A DNA stretch of 64,000 nucleotides from Pseudoalteromonas aurantia 208 (GTDB lineage: Bacteria; Pseudomonadota; Gammaproteobacteria; Enterobacterales; Alteromonadaceae), in the NCBI RefSeq assembly GCF_014858725.1, contig NZ_AQGV01000015.1:310001-374000 (forward strand). Reading direction: 5' to 3'. Shown here one piece after another: positions 42,896 through 52,432 of the stretch; position 1 is the first letter of the stretch; every line of letters starts with the position of its first letter. The notes under the pieces are model-generated. The model was not told where the DNA came from and searched no databases. It was given only the letters and a program-made list of their open reading frames with translations. A program made the translations under genes and the position numbers.

Positions 42896-43516
42896 TTAAA
42901 AATCTACGTCACAGAGTATAAGCATACCGCCTCTTCTGCACTGTTGAATCATTGGCGGCCTAATACTTCTTGAAGTAACCGTTACATTTCCATCGTTATC
43001 AGTAACGCGCAATTTGACTGTGGCTGGTGAGGTAATATCTACATGGCCACGTGTGGTGCTCACGCCATCGACCCACTTTTCTACTTTTTGTACTTGACCG
43101 TCGCGATCACTGTAGTTGAAATCAGCAACTACAATCCCTGCGGCATAATAAGTTGTGTCCGTGCGTGAATCGTACCTTTCAGTTACCAAGTGCTCTTTTA
43201 TGATGGCTTTAGGTGTGTATTGGCAAGATTCACTAGTTACTCTGTCATAGCCAACGCTAGGTAGGATAGAGTTGCATTGATAGGTAGTCCATTGACCACT
43301 TTCAAATACAGTTTCCTTTATTGTATGCCATTGAGAAAAGCTTTTAGTTACGTGTTCTTGCATGTGTCTTCCGGAGGCCCAACAACTAGCCCAGCCATAG
43401 TAGTATGGTACTTCTGTAGCATCCGTTTGGCAGTTTATTTTTTGATCGCCTGCGGCAAATGCATTAATGGATAGTACTGAGAGTGAACTAATAGCGAATA
43501 TAGTTAGTAGTTTCAT
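42896..43516 (-). CDS. Secreted protein of unknown function with Ig/PKD-like C-terminal half
   Basis: 206 residues. Signal peptide MKLLTIFAISSLSVLSINAF (cleavage after A-F-A-A, ~22). The mature part has four to six cysteines (INCQTDATEV; ASCWASGRHM; YQCNSILP; ESCQYTP; QCRRGGMLILC) that could form disulphides. Residues ~125-190 (VADFNYSDRDGQVQKVEKWV; ATVKLRVTDNDGNVTVTSRS) are PKD/Ig-like, with the L-R-V-T-D-N-D-G-N-V-T pattern. No enzyme motif is seen. AAGGA box 6 bp before the start. It stands alone, with a 26-bp inverted repeat in its 5' region. Confidence 0.65.
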   Translation of the reverse strand: MKLLTIFAISSLSVLSINAFAAGDQKINCQTDATEVPYYYGWASCWASGRHMQEHVTKSFSQWHTIKETVFESGQWTTYQCNSILPSVGYDRVTSESCQYTPKAIIKEHLVTERYDSRTDTTYYAAGIVVADFNYSDRDGQVQKVEKWVDGVSTTRGHVDITSPATVKLRVTDNDGNVTVTSRSIRPPMIQQCRRGGMLILCDVDF

Positions 43517-43551
43517 AATAATCCTTATTATATTTATTTTATGGTTTCAAT

Positions 43552-43577
43552 AATTCCAACTTTGTAAAGTTGGAATT
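43552..43577 (-). promoter_or_regulatory. Perfect 26-bp inverted repeat upstream of the secreted protein gene
   Basis: AATTCCAACTTT, two bases, AAAGTTGGAATT (43552-43577), starting 36 bp upstream of the ATG at 43516. It is fully symmetric and placed where an operator, or a 5'-UTR hairpin, of the minus-strand gene would lie. Confidence 0.5.
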
Positions 43578-44162
43578 CAGATTTATAGCATCCTAAAAGA
43601 AGTTAATCAAATGTAAGATTATATGAGGCAATGTTTGAATTTAATTTCGAGCTGATTTTTTACGATTGCCCGTTCAGCTATTGCTATGCTAGTGCCTGTC
43701 GCTTAATTAACTTAAGTTGTTAGAATTTATCGCTATTTAAATCTTATTTATATCACGTTAAATCACGCTTGTTACTTTTTTAAGACTTAAATTACTTGCA
43801 GATAGAAAATCTATTGGGGGGGGGCTTATTCGCTTTATTTTGAAGTGTTTCTTTGTGGAGGTTATTTTAATAAAGATCCCAAAATCCTGATTTTTCTAGT
43901 ATGCATTCAGGGTTTTCTATTTAGGAACTTTGTATTTTAAATAGCATATAGAGATTTTTAATGTAGAAAAACAGTTAGCCTGTTACGCCTAGCTTGCTTT
44001 ATTAGATCTAGTTTGGCACGCTTTTCTTCATTGTATAATTGACTGAGGTGTTGAACACTCATAAATTGTAACAATTGTAATGGTTTACTTCTTTTCTATT
44101 TGCGTATCAAATAGCATAGCTATAAAAACGAAACTTTGAACCTATTCGAGAGATAAAATAAG
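43578..44162. other. Non-coding, AT-rich stretch between divergent genes
   Basis: About 585 bp with no supported gene. A run of nine Gs at ~43816 and the string AGTGCCTGTCGC near 43690, which partly resembles the RAYT repeat core, are the only notable marks. The promoter of the gene at 44163 must lie near 44040-44150. Confidence 0.4.
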
Positions 44163-44621
44163 ATGAATAAAATAAAACTAACTTCAATGATTGTTGCGTT
44201 TTTTACTTTTTTATTGCCATCGCTTAGTTATGCTGAAGCTGTAACTGGTAAGGAATACCAAGCAGTTATACAAACCGCCTATAACTATTTTAATGGGGCT
44301 GCAAATGGAGACCAAACGCTTCTTTCAAGCGCTTTTGATCTAGAGTTTGGCCATGTGAAGATGATTACCGAGAATGAAGAGACAGCGAAAGAAACCATTA
44401 GAACTGTTCCGTTAAAAGAGTTTTCTGGTTATTTTAAAAAAGCGACTAAAGATACTTGGGAAGCGAATATTCTTTCTGTCGATATAGTTGATGACAAAAT
44501 GGCTATGGTGAAGCTTGATTTTGATACGCCAAAAACACATTACGTTGACTATCTTGTAATGTACAAACGCGAAGATGAATGGCGTATTATCAATAAAACA
44601 TTTATTGCCAAGAAAAAGTAA
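44163..44621 (+). CDS. Secreted NTF2-like / lumazine-binding-like protein
   Basis: 152 residues. Signal peptide MNKIKLTSMIVAFFTFLLPS followed by L-S-Y-A (cleavage ~24). The mature domain fits the NTF2-like fold (PF12893 type): a helix with AVIQTAYNYFNGAANGDQTL and then LLSSAFDLEFGHVKMI, a helix-turn around TVPLKEFSGYF, and a beta sheet ANILSVDIVDDKMAMVKLDF, HYVDYLVMYKREDEWRIINK, ending with TFIAK. These proteins usually form a cone-shaped pocket; the secreted type often binds small ligands or has no known activity. GAGAT box before the ATG. It stands alone, with no obvious partner. Confidence 0.78.
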   Translation: MNKIKLTSMIVAFFTFLLPSLSYAEAVTGKEYQAVIQTAYNYFNGAANGDQTLLSSAFDLEFGHVKMITENEETAKETIRTVPLKEFSGYFKKATKDTWEANILSVDIVDDKMAMVKLDFDTPKTHYVDYLVMYKREDEWRIINKTFIAKKK

Positions 44622-44695
44622 CCGAAACCTAAAAAGTTACTCAAAAAAGTTGTAAGTAATGGGGTATGCAGAGCCCTCGCTGCTGAGTCAGGCCC

Positions 44696-45149
44696 GAATT
44701 CAGATAATAAGTGCACCACTGATGGTTAAACAGTGGGAAGAGGCCTGTCGGTGGTGCTTCTGTAATCGCTAGAAAACAAGAGTTGATACCATGAGTTACA
44801 AGCAGTTGAACGCAGGGCAAAGATATCTGGTTGAGGTTTACTTACGCGAGGGGTTTAGCTATCGAGAGATAGGGTAAAGGCTAAAAGTAAGCCATAGTAC
44901 AGTAAGTCATGAAATTAGGCGCAATCGTATTCGAAGTTATTACTTGCTAGAAGTTGCTCACTCAAAGGCGTATAAACGAAAGCGTCTAGCGGCCAAGTAT
45001 TTCATGCGATCACTCACAATTGCGTACATAGAGCGGGCGCTTAATGCGAGGCCGAGAAAGTGTTTAGGGTTCATGCAACCTGCAGCGTAATTCGATGAAT
45101 TACGCAAAGCAGTATAATTTAGCGAGTGGTGCACTTTGGACTTAAATTC
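44696..45149 (+). mobile_element. IS30-family element, internally deleted
   Basis: Terminal inverted repeats of 24 bp: 44696-44719 (GAATTC...AGTGCACCAC) and 45126-45149 (GTGGTGCACT...AAATTC), 18 of 24 positions matching by eye. Inside, an ATG at 44791 begins SYKQLNAGQRYLVEVYLREG, then FSYREIG, an in-frame stop, and LKVSHSTVSHEIRRNRIRSY, the IS30 helix-turn-helix. The text then jumps to LNARPRKCLGF near 45040, the usual IS30 C-terminus, so the DDE core has been lost. Total length is 454 bp against about 1 kb for an intact element. The gene is a pseudogene. Confidence 0.8.
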
Positions 45150-45281
45150 GCGTTTAGTTGATCACGATAACCCTGATTTTTGAATCCAGTAGGTGATAAT
45201 AGAAATTATCACCTACTAAGCATGTTGCGTGCATTGTGGCTCAGAGTTGATCACTCAACAAAAATATCAGCTCACTACAAG

Positions 45282-46412
45282 CTAATTATTGAGTACAACT
45301 TTTCTGATCATACTTGCATAATCTCTGGCATCTAGATGTTCGCTATTACAAAATACGATACTAGAATACGCTTTGCCTGGAATACGCTCATAATTAGTGA
45401 CTGTGCCTAACCAGCCACCACTATGGGTATATATTTTACCAAACTCACTGTCGACCACCATTTGCCCATTAGCGTATTCAAATCGTTCATGTCTTATTTC
45501 ACTATTCGGGGTTAAAAACTGTCTAAGTAACGCTGTGGGGTTATTTCCTAAGGTTGGGTTATAGAAATAACGATCCCATTTAGCCATATCTTCTACATTC
45601 GTATGTAATCCACCATCACCTACCCAAAATAAATTGGTCATGCTGTTGATATAGCCACCTTGTTCAGATGGACGATATCCACTTGCTCGCCTTTTAACAA
45701 TTTCGGTTGGCTGATCGCTAAAGAATGTATGGGTCATATTAAGTGGTTTGAAAATACGCCGTTCGGCATAATCTCGTAGTGACTCGCCTGAGACTTTTTC
45801 TACCAGCATCGACAATAAGAAATAGGCATAGTTACTATATTGCCATTTTTTTTCTGGCTCATGACGCAAAGGCACTGTTTTCACGTAGTCGTAGAACTCA
45901 CTAATCGTCAAATAATCTTCGTTACCTAATCTAAATTTATTGCCAGCAGACGAACGCAACTTCATTGCGTCTGGATCTTCTAGATTATCAACAAAATCAT
46001 AATCTCCCATCCCTGCAACATGGCCTAGCATGGCATTAATTGTAACCTCTGACCCATAATTTCTCAGCTTTGGTAAATATTGACGTATATCTGCAGATAA
46101 CGATATTTTACCTTCATCAGCCAATAGCAAAACGGCCATAGCAGTAAATTGTTTAGAAACTGATGCAATTCTATGCACATGAGAGCCATCTAATGAATTA
46201 TTAAGCTCTAAATTGGCGAGCCCGTAACCATCTTGATGCACTAGTTTACCATGCTTTATAACACCAACAGAGCAACCTGGACCATTCTCAGGCATATTAG
46301 CAAATATGGCATCTATTTTATCATCAAGGTCGTCGGGTTTATTATCTGCCTGAACCGAAAGGGATGCCGCCCCCATGAATAATGCCAGTGAATATTTTAA
46401 TGCCTTTTTCAT
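45282..46412 (-). CDS. Serine hydrolase, class C beta-lactamase / esterase fold, secreted
   Basis: 376 residues. Signal peptide MKKALKYSLALFMGAASLSV-QA (cut ~22). Beta-lactamase/D-Ala-D-Ala carboxypeptidase family (PF00144) motifs: HRIASVSKQFTAMAVLLLAD with the S-x-x-K catalytic box S84-V-S-K87, YSNYAYFLL with the Y-x-N box at 192-194, and YTHSGGWLG in the third-box position (H-S-G instead of K-T-G, as in esterase-type members). Length and motifs are complete, so it is likely active, as a peptidase, esterase or lactonase rather than a proven beta-lactamase. AGGA box upstream. It lies between the IS30 remnant and a solitary IS30-like end at 46715. Confidence 0.88.
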   Translation of the reverse strand: MKKALKYSLALFMGAASLSVQADNKPDDLDDKIDAIFANMPENGPGCSVGVIKHGKLVHQDGYGLANLELNNSLDGSHVHRIASVSKQFTAMAVLLLADEGKISLSADIRQYLPKLRNYGSEVTINAMLGHVAGMGDYDFVDNLEDPDAMKLRSSAGNKFRLGNEDYLTISEFYDYVKTVPLRHEPEKKWQYSNYAYFLLSMLVEKVSGESLRDYAERRIFKPLNMTHTFFSDQPTEIVKRRASGYRPSEQGGYINSMTNLFWVGDGGLHTNVEDMAKWDRYFYNPTLGNNPTALLRQFLTPNSEIRHERFEYANGQMVVDSEFGKIYTHSGGWLGTVTNYERIPGKAYSSIVFCNSEHLDARDYASMIRKVVLNN

Positions 46413-47094
46413 ATTAAGTCCTTTCCTATATATTTATTAGCTTTGCTATGATTGGTCTTTGCTTCTAATGTGGTGTAGTTAAAGAATAAAGGCCAAATGT
46501 TAAAAATTAAATGTACCTTTTTTATGTTCTAAAAAGCAAAGACAATTTAATTAATAATTGATTTTTTATGTTTGCTCTTTTACTCCTCATTTTAAAATAA
46601 ATAATAGGATAGTCATATAATGCTAAAACGACTATGAATAATAAGAAACAACGGGAGAACATGGGGTTCAGTTATAGGAAAGGCATACGTGTATTAGGTG
46701 GGAAGTTCAGACCCGAACTCATGCTGCAAGTGCACCACTTTGAGCTTTAATTTAGGAATCAGTAGTCTTAGCGCCCTAAAACACTGATAGTAAGCAAGGC
46801 TGACATTATCCATCGAAAGGCGCACATCTTAAAATTACAATTTATACTCACAATACCGGATCACTAGGGTCGCTATCGTATAGAAAAGTGTTCATTTTTT
46901 CTAAAAAGGAGGAGATTTAACCAGCCCCCCCAGAGTTGATTGCTTTTTACTGATCACGCAGAATCTGGAAGTGCACCAGTAATTTTATCATTAGATTTTT
47001 GAAAGATATAAAAACTAAAACACAACCCAACTAACAGTCATAAATTTAACTGGTAACAACTGTTAATTAGGTTGGTAGTACGCGTTATTTCTTA
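46413..47094. other. Non-coding stretch with a solitary IS30-like end
   Basis: About 680 bp without a supported gene. At 46715-46738 the string GAACTCATGCTGCAAGTGCACCAC matches the left inverted repeat of the IS30 remnant (12 identical 3' bases AAGTGCACCAC with the preceding pattern), suggesting the trace of another IS30 copy. A weaker partial match is at ~46961. The rest is AT-rich. Confidence 0.5.
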
Positions 47095-50000
47095 CTAGTT
47101 CGTCTCAGCCACTGGACTCCCCAACAAATCTGTATGAATAAAAAGCGTCCTTTTCCTTTTATCTACTGGGTAAATCCAACTCGAACAACTTCCGTCACTA
47201 AAACAGACCTTAATACGATATGTGGCTCCACTATCTTGAGGCAATGTGTAACTCTGCTGATCACCATCTAACGTGGTTAATACCTGCCAGCTTAAATTTG
47301 CAATATCAGCGCAATTCGTTGTGCAGGTAGCACTCTCAATCACAAAACTCTTCGCGCCTGATTCACTAGACCAAGTAAGTAATTCACCTGAATGCTCAAA
47401 AACAAATTCAGTATTAATAACCTCAACGTGTACTTCATTTTCCCAGCGTGAACTGCATGCTTTTACGGTACGCCTTGATGTGCTTGATGTGCTTGAGGTG
47501 TCCAAAACCATGCCACACGCTTGCGTAAAGAACCGGTAAGTACCTGATTGAACGAACTGATAATCGAAAAAGCCAGCTTGGTTATTGTCTACTTGGTGCA
47601 GTGCTATGACTTCATTGCTACCTGGTGGAACAACGTAAAGCGTCGATGTCAATATCGTCTTAGGCGTAGCTATAAATGCCCAAGTTATTGTCTCTGTTCT
47701 ATTAATAAATGTGTACGTAGGCACTGATAACTTAATAGCAGGCGTGTCTTCTGGTAATCCTATGGTAGTGTATTTATCAGTTGGTGCTGACCACGCGGAA
47801 CATATTGCGTTATCAATACTGCCAATGCATGAACGAATTTTGTAAGCACGTATGCCGCCATCAGCATCATTGAATGTTAACTGGTTAGTACCAGCTTCAT
47901 TTCCACCGGGAGATATAAAACGACCGGGTAAAGTCCATTCATTTTCATTGAATTTAATCGAGATATCATAATAACTTGCATTAGGAATAGCGCCCCATTT
48001 CAGTGTTGTGGAGCTTCCATTAACCGTAACATCATGTATCCAAACTGGGGTTAGTAAAGCATTAGACTCAGTGGTCCAATCAGAGCAATTAATTAAACCA
48101 TCATCACAGCGTCTCACTTTATAACTTCTTTTACCTGATGGCAGGCTTGACCAAGCAATGCTGCTTTTAGTGCTTGTATAACGTCCAGGTTCAGTCCATT
48201 CATTACTGTTATATTTAACCAGAATGTCAAATACGCCTTCTTGAGCACTCCCCCAGTTCACCATCACGCCATTACTCTCTGTCAATGTTGCTTTTGGCGT
48301 TGTCACAAAGCTTTTTGTTGGTAAAGATAATTCCGACCATTGCGAGCACGCAGCAAGGTGACATGCCTTGATTGAATACTTAGAATACCCATTTACTTTA
48401 TCAATAAGGGAGATTTGATTTGTATCACTTCGATATTCTTTCACTGATGAAGAAAAATCACTCCATTGCCAATGCTCTTGCACTATATAGTGAGTTGCAA
48501 AATCGACCTTAGTCCAAGTAACGTGATTCTCACCCATATTAAGAGAAGCGCTTGGTCTATGTGGAATAGCAGGCACAGGCGCATTCATAACGATTGTCCC
48601 CATATTAGATCGAACCCCACCATTATCTGTCACCCAAAAAGATACAGTGTCTTTTACAAAGTTTGGGTTAGGAATGTATTTAAACACACCGTGAGGCTTA
48701 CCAGGCACCCGCACAAACTGGCCTCCGTCTGTTTTATGGTCAATGCTGCCTTCAGGTATAACAAATTGATAAGTAAACTGATCAAACAAACTTGGCGACT
48801 TACTTGCCTCAGGGTCTACTACCAATTCAGACCTGATGTCAATTTCTATACCCTGCAAATTAGTCACCGTTTCTTCTAAATCAAAAACAGTCGGTGCCTC
48901 ATTCACTGAAATAAGTGATACTGGAACAACAAATGTGTTCGAATTACTCACGCCATCACTCACTTGAACAAACACACTTAACGAAGTCTCCTCGTATAGT
49001 GGATCAATGGTAATAAGCTCTGTGACAGGATCATAAGTATATGGCCCTAATGTATCGTCCACCACAAGTGTTAAGTCACTATGTCTGTTCATTGACCCTT
49101 GATATCTGATATGAAGGTCATTAATAGAAAGCTGAAAAGGCTGATCCTCTCTTATCTCAGTCAGCGTGTTAGAACGTATGATCACCGGTGAAGAAGTATG
49201 CTCTTTTATATCAAGTACAATATCGCCTCGGCCCGACACCGCGCCTTTGTCATCATATACAAAGAAAAACACGTGATCTCGGCCAATAAAACCAGCCGGT
49301 GGTGTATATTCAACCACTCCGTTTTTAGCACCCGGTACTTGTAAAAATCGCCCTCCTTTGTTTGTCCCCCCGCCGTGATCTTCTCGCACTGCTTGTTTAG
49401 AAAAAATATACTTAAACTGTTCTAACCTTGGATCGTTTAATCCGTGTGGACCAAAAGTTATGTCGGGGTCGTGCATCATTGCGGACATGAATAAAGTAAA
49501 TTTTTCGTCTTTGACAGACTCCAATAAAATTTGCCCTGCTTGTGGGGAATCATTGACGTCATTAACCGTTATCAGCAACATGTATTCTAATGAGCGGTGT
49601 TTTGCATCAAAGAGTGTAACAGGAACAAATAATTCACCAGAAAAATGCTGCTTAGGGGTGAGCGATAAGCCATTGAGAGTGTAATTTTCCCCCTCAGCTA
49701 ATTCCAATACAATATCACCATGAAGTGAATCACTGTCTGTATAGTTAATATGATCAAGTGTTAATTCTAACGTGGTGTCTTCATCCATAAATAAGGGCTT
49801 TTGACCGATGATCACAGGCGCAGACTTATTTTCTTTAAGCACAGTCATATTTACTTGGGCACTCGATTGCGCACCCGATTTATCTGCAATGGTATAGTGA
49901 ATGACATCAGCACCATCAAAACCCATATTAGGCTGATATTCAATACTATTGCCATTGTTCAACACTATGCCATACATCGCCGATGCCTGTTTAACGGTTA

Positions 50001-50508
50001 ATACATCACCGTCAACGTCGGTATCATTATCAAGCACCTCGATGGTAATTTTGGAATTTGCTATAACAGTGGCTGCATCATTATTTGCAACTGGTGCATC
50101 GTTTACCGAGTTAACTGTAATATAGGCTTGCCCTGAGAGGGCATTAGAGCGACCATCTGATAGCCAGTAAGTAATTCTATCTTGGCCTGAAAAATTATGC
50201 GGGGGCTGATATTTTACCTGACCATTTGGCATTAGCTCAACTTCGCCAAATAATGCACTGACCGAGACAATCTTAAGCGCATCTTTGTCCAAGTCGTTAT
50301 CATTACCCAGCAGATTTAGTAAGCCCAACTCATCTTCACTCAGTGTAATGTGATCGTCTGTCACAACTGGTTTATTATTGGTCTGAGCTTGAGCATGTAA
50401 ATTCTTTAGCATGAAATTTAAATGCGTTGGAAAATCAAAAGCAGATAATGCGCTACCACTAAACACACATATATAAATAAAGAGAATACCAAGAATGACT
50501 CGATTCAC
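47095..50508 (-). CDS. Secreted cadherin-like/FN3 repeat protein ending in Rhs motif (orphan N-terminal module)
   Basis: 1137 residues. Signal peptide ~1-22 (VILGILFIYICVFSGSALSA). Residues ~45-330: cadherin-like/Big_9 repeats (VLDNDTDVDGDVLTV; V-N-D-A-P linkers). ~330-660: further Ig-like repeats, two of them near-duplicates with GGRFLQVPGAKNGVVEYTP and GGQFVRVPGKPHGVFKYIP. ~665-930: FN3 repeats with paired cysteines (KACHLAACSQWSE; RRCDDGLINCSDWT; RSCIGSIDNAICSAW). ~930-1120: C-terminal module shared with the 1423-aa protein. It ends TLFIHTDLLGSPVAETN and stops. H-T-D-x-L-G-S-P-x-x-x-T-(D) opens the Rhs-associated core domain, but the core and any toxin are absent. It probably faces the cell exterior; adhesive function is inferred from the repeat types. 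41 bp downstream of a small-protein gene of the repeated family. Confidence 0.88.
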   Translation of the reverse strand: MNRVILGILFIYICVFSGSALSAFDFPTHLNFMLKNLHAQAQTNNKPVVTDDHITLSEDELGLLNLLGNDNDLDKDALKIVSVSALFGEVELMPNGQVKYQPPHNFSGQDRITYWLSDGRSNALSGQAYITVNSVNDAPVANNDAATVIANSKITIEVLDNDTDVDGDVLTVKQASAMYGIVLNNGNSIEYQPNMGFDGADVIHYTIADKSGAQSSAQVNMTVLKENKSAPVIIGQKPLFMDEDTTLELTLDHINYTDSDSLHGDIVLELAEGENYTLNGLSLTPKQHFSGELFVPVTLFDAKHRSLEYMLLITVNDVNDSPQAGQILLESVKDEKFTLFMSAMMHDPDITFGPHGLNDPRLEQFKYIFSKQAVREDHGGGTNKGGRFLQVPGAKNGVVEYTPPAGFIGRDHVFFFVYDDKGAVSGRGDIVLDIKEHTSSPVIIRSNTLTEIREDQPFQLSINDLHIRYQGSMNRHSDLTLVVDDTLGPYTYDPVTELITIDPLYEETSLSVFVQVSDGVSNSNTFVVPVSLISVNEAPTVFDLEETVTNLQGIEIDIRSELVVDPEASKSPSLFDQFTYQFVIPEGSIDHKTDGGQFVRVPGKPHGVFKYIPNPNFVKDTVSFWVTDNGGVRSNMGTIVMNAPVPAIPHRPSASLNMGENHVTWTKVDFATHYIVQEHWQWSDFSSSVKEYRSDTNQISLIDKVNGYSKYSIKACHLAACSQWSELSLPTKSFVTTPKATLTESNGVMVNWGSAQEGVFDILVKYNSNEWTEPGRYTSTKSSIAWSSLPSGKRSYKVRRCDDGLINCSDWTTESNALLTPVWIHDVTVNGSSTTLKWGAIPNASYYDISIKFNENEWTLPGRFISPGGNEAGTNQLTFNDADGGIRAYKIRSCIGSIDNAICSAWSAPTDKYTTIGLPEDTPAIKLSVPTYTFINRTETITWAFIATPKTILTSTLYVVPPGSNEVIALHQVDNNQAGFFDYQFVQSGTYRFFTQACGMVLDTSSTSSTSRRTVKACSSRWENEVHVEVINTEFVFEHSGELLTWSSESGAKSFVIESATCTTNCADIANLSWQVLTTLDGDQQSYTLPQDSGATYRIKVCFSDGSCSSWIYPVDKRKRTLFIHTDLLGSPVAETN

Positions 50509-50549
50509 TACAATCCCTTAAAAAATTTTATTTGTTTTTATAATTAGGT

Positions 50550-51359
50550 TTATTTAATCCAGCACGGTGTACTACCACATAGTGGGTGTTCCGTTTTCTC
50601 AAGCTTTACCGCTCTGGTAGATTGATAAGCTAAGCTGCGAGTTTCTTTAGTACAACCCCCATTTGTATCCCCTCTATAAAAGTGAACGTGACCATGATCA
50701 GCTAAACGGTTTCCTTTGATAGTTGAATCCGAGTACGTTAAATAATGATTTACTGGCTTAACAAACTTCAAATACTCATAGCCATGATAATCCAGATAAG
50801 GATCTCCCTTACACTCAGCATCTAAATAAGAAAAACCATTGTTATTTTCTACAATTTCGGGGCGATAAAGGTGCATTTTAATTGTGCCCCCAATGGGTGC
50901 ATACTGATACCATCCACTGTCACCTGATATGACCTTGCCCACTTTGGTGAAACCGTCGCCTTTATAAAGCCATGCGCCATCATGTCTGCCATTTGAGCTT
51001 TGATTAATACTGAGTAAAATACGTGCGGCTTGTTCAACACCCGCCAACGACTCGCATCGCATTGTTGAGTGCACCGAGACCAACTGTTCTTTAGACACCG
51101 CAGTTACTAACAAGCTATACATAGCTTGGCCTTGCAAAGAACTTAAATTTATTGCCCACTGGTTAGTGCGTTCAGCAGTAACGCAGCTTGGTACGGTATG
51201 GGTTTTTGGCTCTGATAATGTAAATGTGGCCACTTCACCTTCCACTGTAAGTTGCGATACTGTAGAGGCCGCTAACGCCATACTAGGTGTCATTAAGGCA
51301 ATTAAAGGTGCGATTAAAGGTGCTATTAAATATTTCATCTTCTTCCTTTGGTTATTCAT
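50550..51359 (-). CDS. Secreted small-protein family member A (269 aa)
   Basis: 269 residues; the ATG at 51359 is followed by an in-frame ATG seven codons on. Signal peptide ~1-31 (LIALMTPSMALA). Residues ~32-125 form the conserved N-terminal domain: STVSQLTVEGEVATFTLSEP, VPSCVTAERTNQWAINLSSL, QGQAMYSLLVTAVSKEQ and VHSTMRCESLAGVEQAARIL. The C-terminal half has LYKGDGFTKVGKVISGD and ends EHPLCGSTPCWIK. A 24-residue stretch around AINLSSL is identical to paralogue B, and the DNA there is also very similar, pointing to recent duplication or gene conversion. I know the N-terminal half as a common ~100-aa secreted family of marine gammaproteobacteria (G-T/S-G-x-C at its end), function unknown. It precedes the 1137-aa protein. 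Confidence 0.75.
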   Translation of the reverse strand: MNNQRKKMKYLIAPLIAPLIALMTPSMALAASTVSQLTVEGEVATFTLSEPKTHTVPSCVTAERTNQWAINLSSLQGQAMYSLLVTAVSKEQLVSVHSTMRCESLAGVEQAARILLSINQSSNGRHDGAWLYKGDGFTKVGKVISGDSGWYQYAPIGGTIKMHLYRPEIVENNNGFSYLDAECKGDPYLDYHGYEYLKFVKPVNHYLTYSDSTIKGNRLADHGHVHFYRGDTNGGCTKETRSLAYQSTRAVKLEKTEHPLCGSTPCWIK

Positions 51360-51388
51360 TGCTTTCTTTCATTAACACGGGTCATTTT

Positions 51389-52180
51389 TTATTTAATAAT
51401 ACACGCGCTCTCGCCACATAATGGATGAGGGTATCGAATTACCTTAGTTACACTTTCTGAATACATACTGGCCATAAAACCCTTATATCGACAGGTTGTT
51501 TCAGGCACCGTATCAATATATTCTACCCTGGATTCGTATACTTTAACCTGCCCTTTAGTATTGAGTCGGTCATCTATGTTATCAGGGTGACTTTTCGCAC
51601 CATAATAGTCTAAATTTCTAATATAAATGGGACGCTTCTGAAGGCCATACTCTGAATATGCTTCCCCACGACACTGTGCATCTAAAAATAATAGCCCTGT
51701 GGTATGTTCATAAAGAATATAAATGCTCGGTCCTTTACTACCCACCTCAGATGCATAATAAGTCTCATTTCTATACTGCCCAATAATATTTCCTAACTTG
51801 GTTACACCATCACTTTTGTACAATGCGGGTACTTGGCTGCTTGCTTGAGTGGGCTTTTTATGGAGTGCCACGCCAGCGGCCTGTTCAATGGTTGCGATTG
51901 ATTCACATCGCTGTGTTGAACTGACTTTAACTGGCTGTTCTTTAGAAACCGCGGTCACCAGTAAGCTATACATGGCTTGACCTTGCAAAGAACTTAAGTT
52001 GATAGCCCACTTGTTATGATGTTCAGCACTGACACAACTGGGCACTTGGTGAACTTTAGGTTGAGATAAGGTAAAAATAGCTGTTTCACCGAGTACCTCT
52101 AGCTCTTTAATTGAAGAGGCTGAAAAAGCCATTAAGGGTATAGATGTCATCGTAAATAAAAATAGTAAGCGTTTAATCAT
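51389..52180 (-). CDS. Secreted small-protein family member B (263 aa)
   Basis: 263 residues, signal peptide ~1-20 (LLFLFTMTSIPLMAFSASS). Same layout as member A: SIKELEVLGETAIFTLSQPK, VPSCVSAEHHNKWAINLSSL, then the shared QGQAMYSLLVTAVSKEQ, STQRCESIATIEQAAGVALH, LYKSDGVTKLGNIIGQY and the ending HPLCGESACIIK. The C-terminal half (residues ~125-263) has diverged from A more than the N-terminal half. Conserved cysteines in the N-half (V-P-S-C and R-C-E-S) and in the C-terminal L-C-G-x-x-x-C suggest disulphides. It lies 29 bp before member A on the same strand, so both may be co-transcribed ahead of the 1137-aa gene. Function unknown. Confidence 0.75.
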   Translation of the reverse strand: MIKRLLFLFTMTSIPLMAFSASSIKELEVLGETAIFTLSQPKVHQVPSCVSAEHHNKWAINLSSLQGQAMYSLLVTAVSKEQPVKVSSTQRCESIATIEQAAGVALHKKPTQASSQVPALYKSDGVTKLGNIIGQYRNETYYASEVGSKGPSIYILYEHTTGLLFLDAQCRGEAYSEYGLQKRPIYIRNLDYYGAKSHPDNIDDRLNTKGQVKVYESRVEYIDTVPETTCRYKGFMASMYSESVTKVIRYPHPLCGESACIIK

Positions 52181-52432
52181 CGCTTTGCTCCGGGATTAAA
52201 AAATAAAGGTCTATCAAGTGGTAATTTATTCTAGAGTTAATCCGAAGGTAAATAATATAACTTCCCTTGCAAAATATTGGACTCTATTGTTTGTATAATT
52301 AGTTAAATTTTATATATGGTAACCACATTAGTAACGGTGGGGTGGGGGGGAATTATAGCCTCCCTCTTAATTTAAAAATACGCTAAAAAATTAATATCAA
52401 GATTAAAAAGCTAGCAGTACATATTTAAAGCT

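Noticed and set aside
43816..43824. Nine-G run as a phase-variation tract
   Set aside because: It is not inside or immediately upstream of a gene; similar short G-runs (for example near 52343) are also intergenic. Noted only as a homopolymer.
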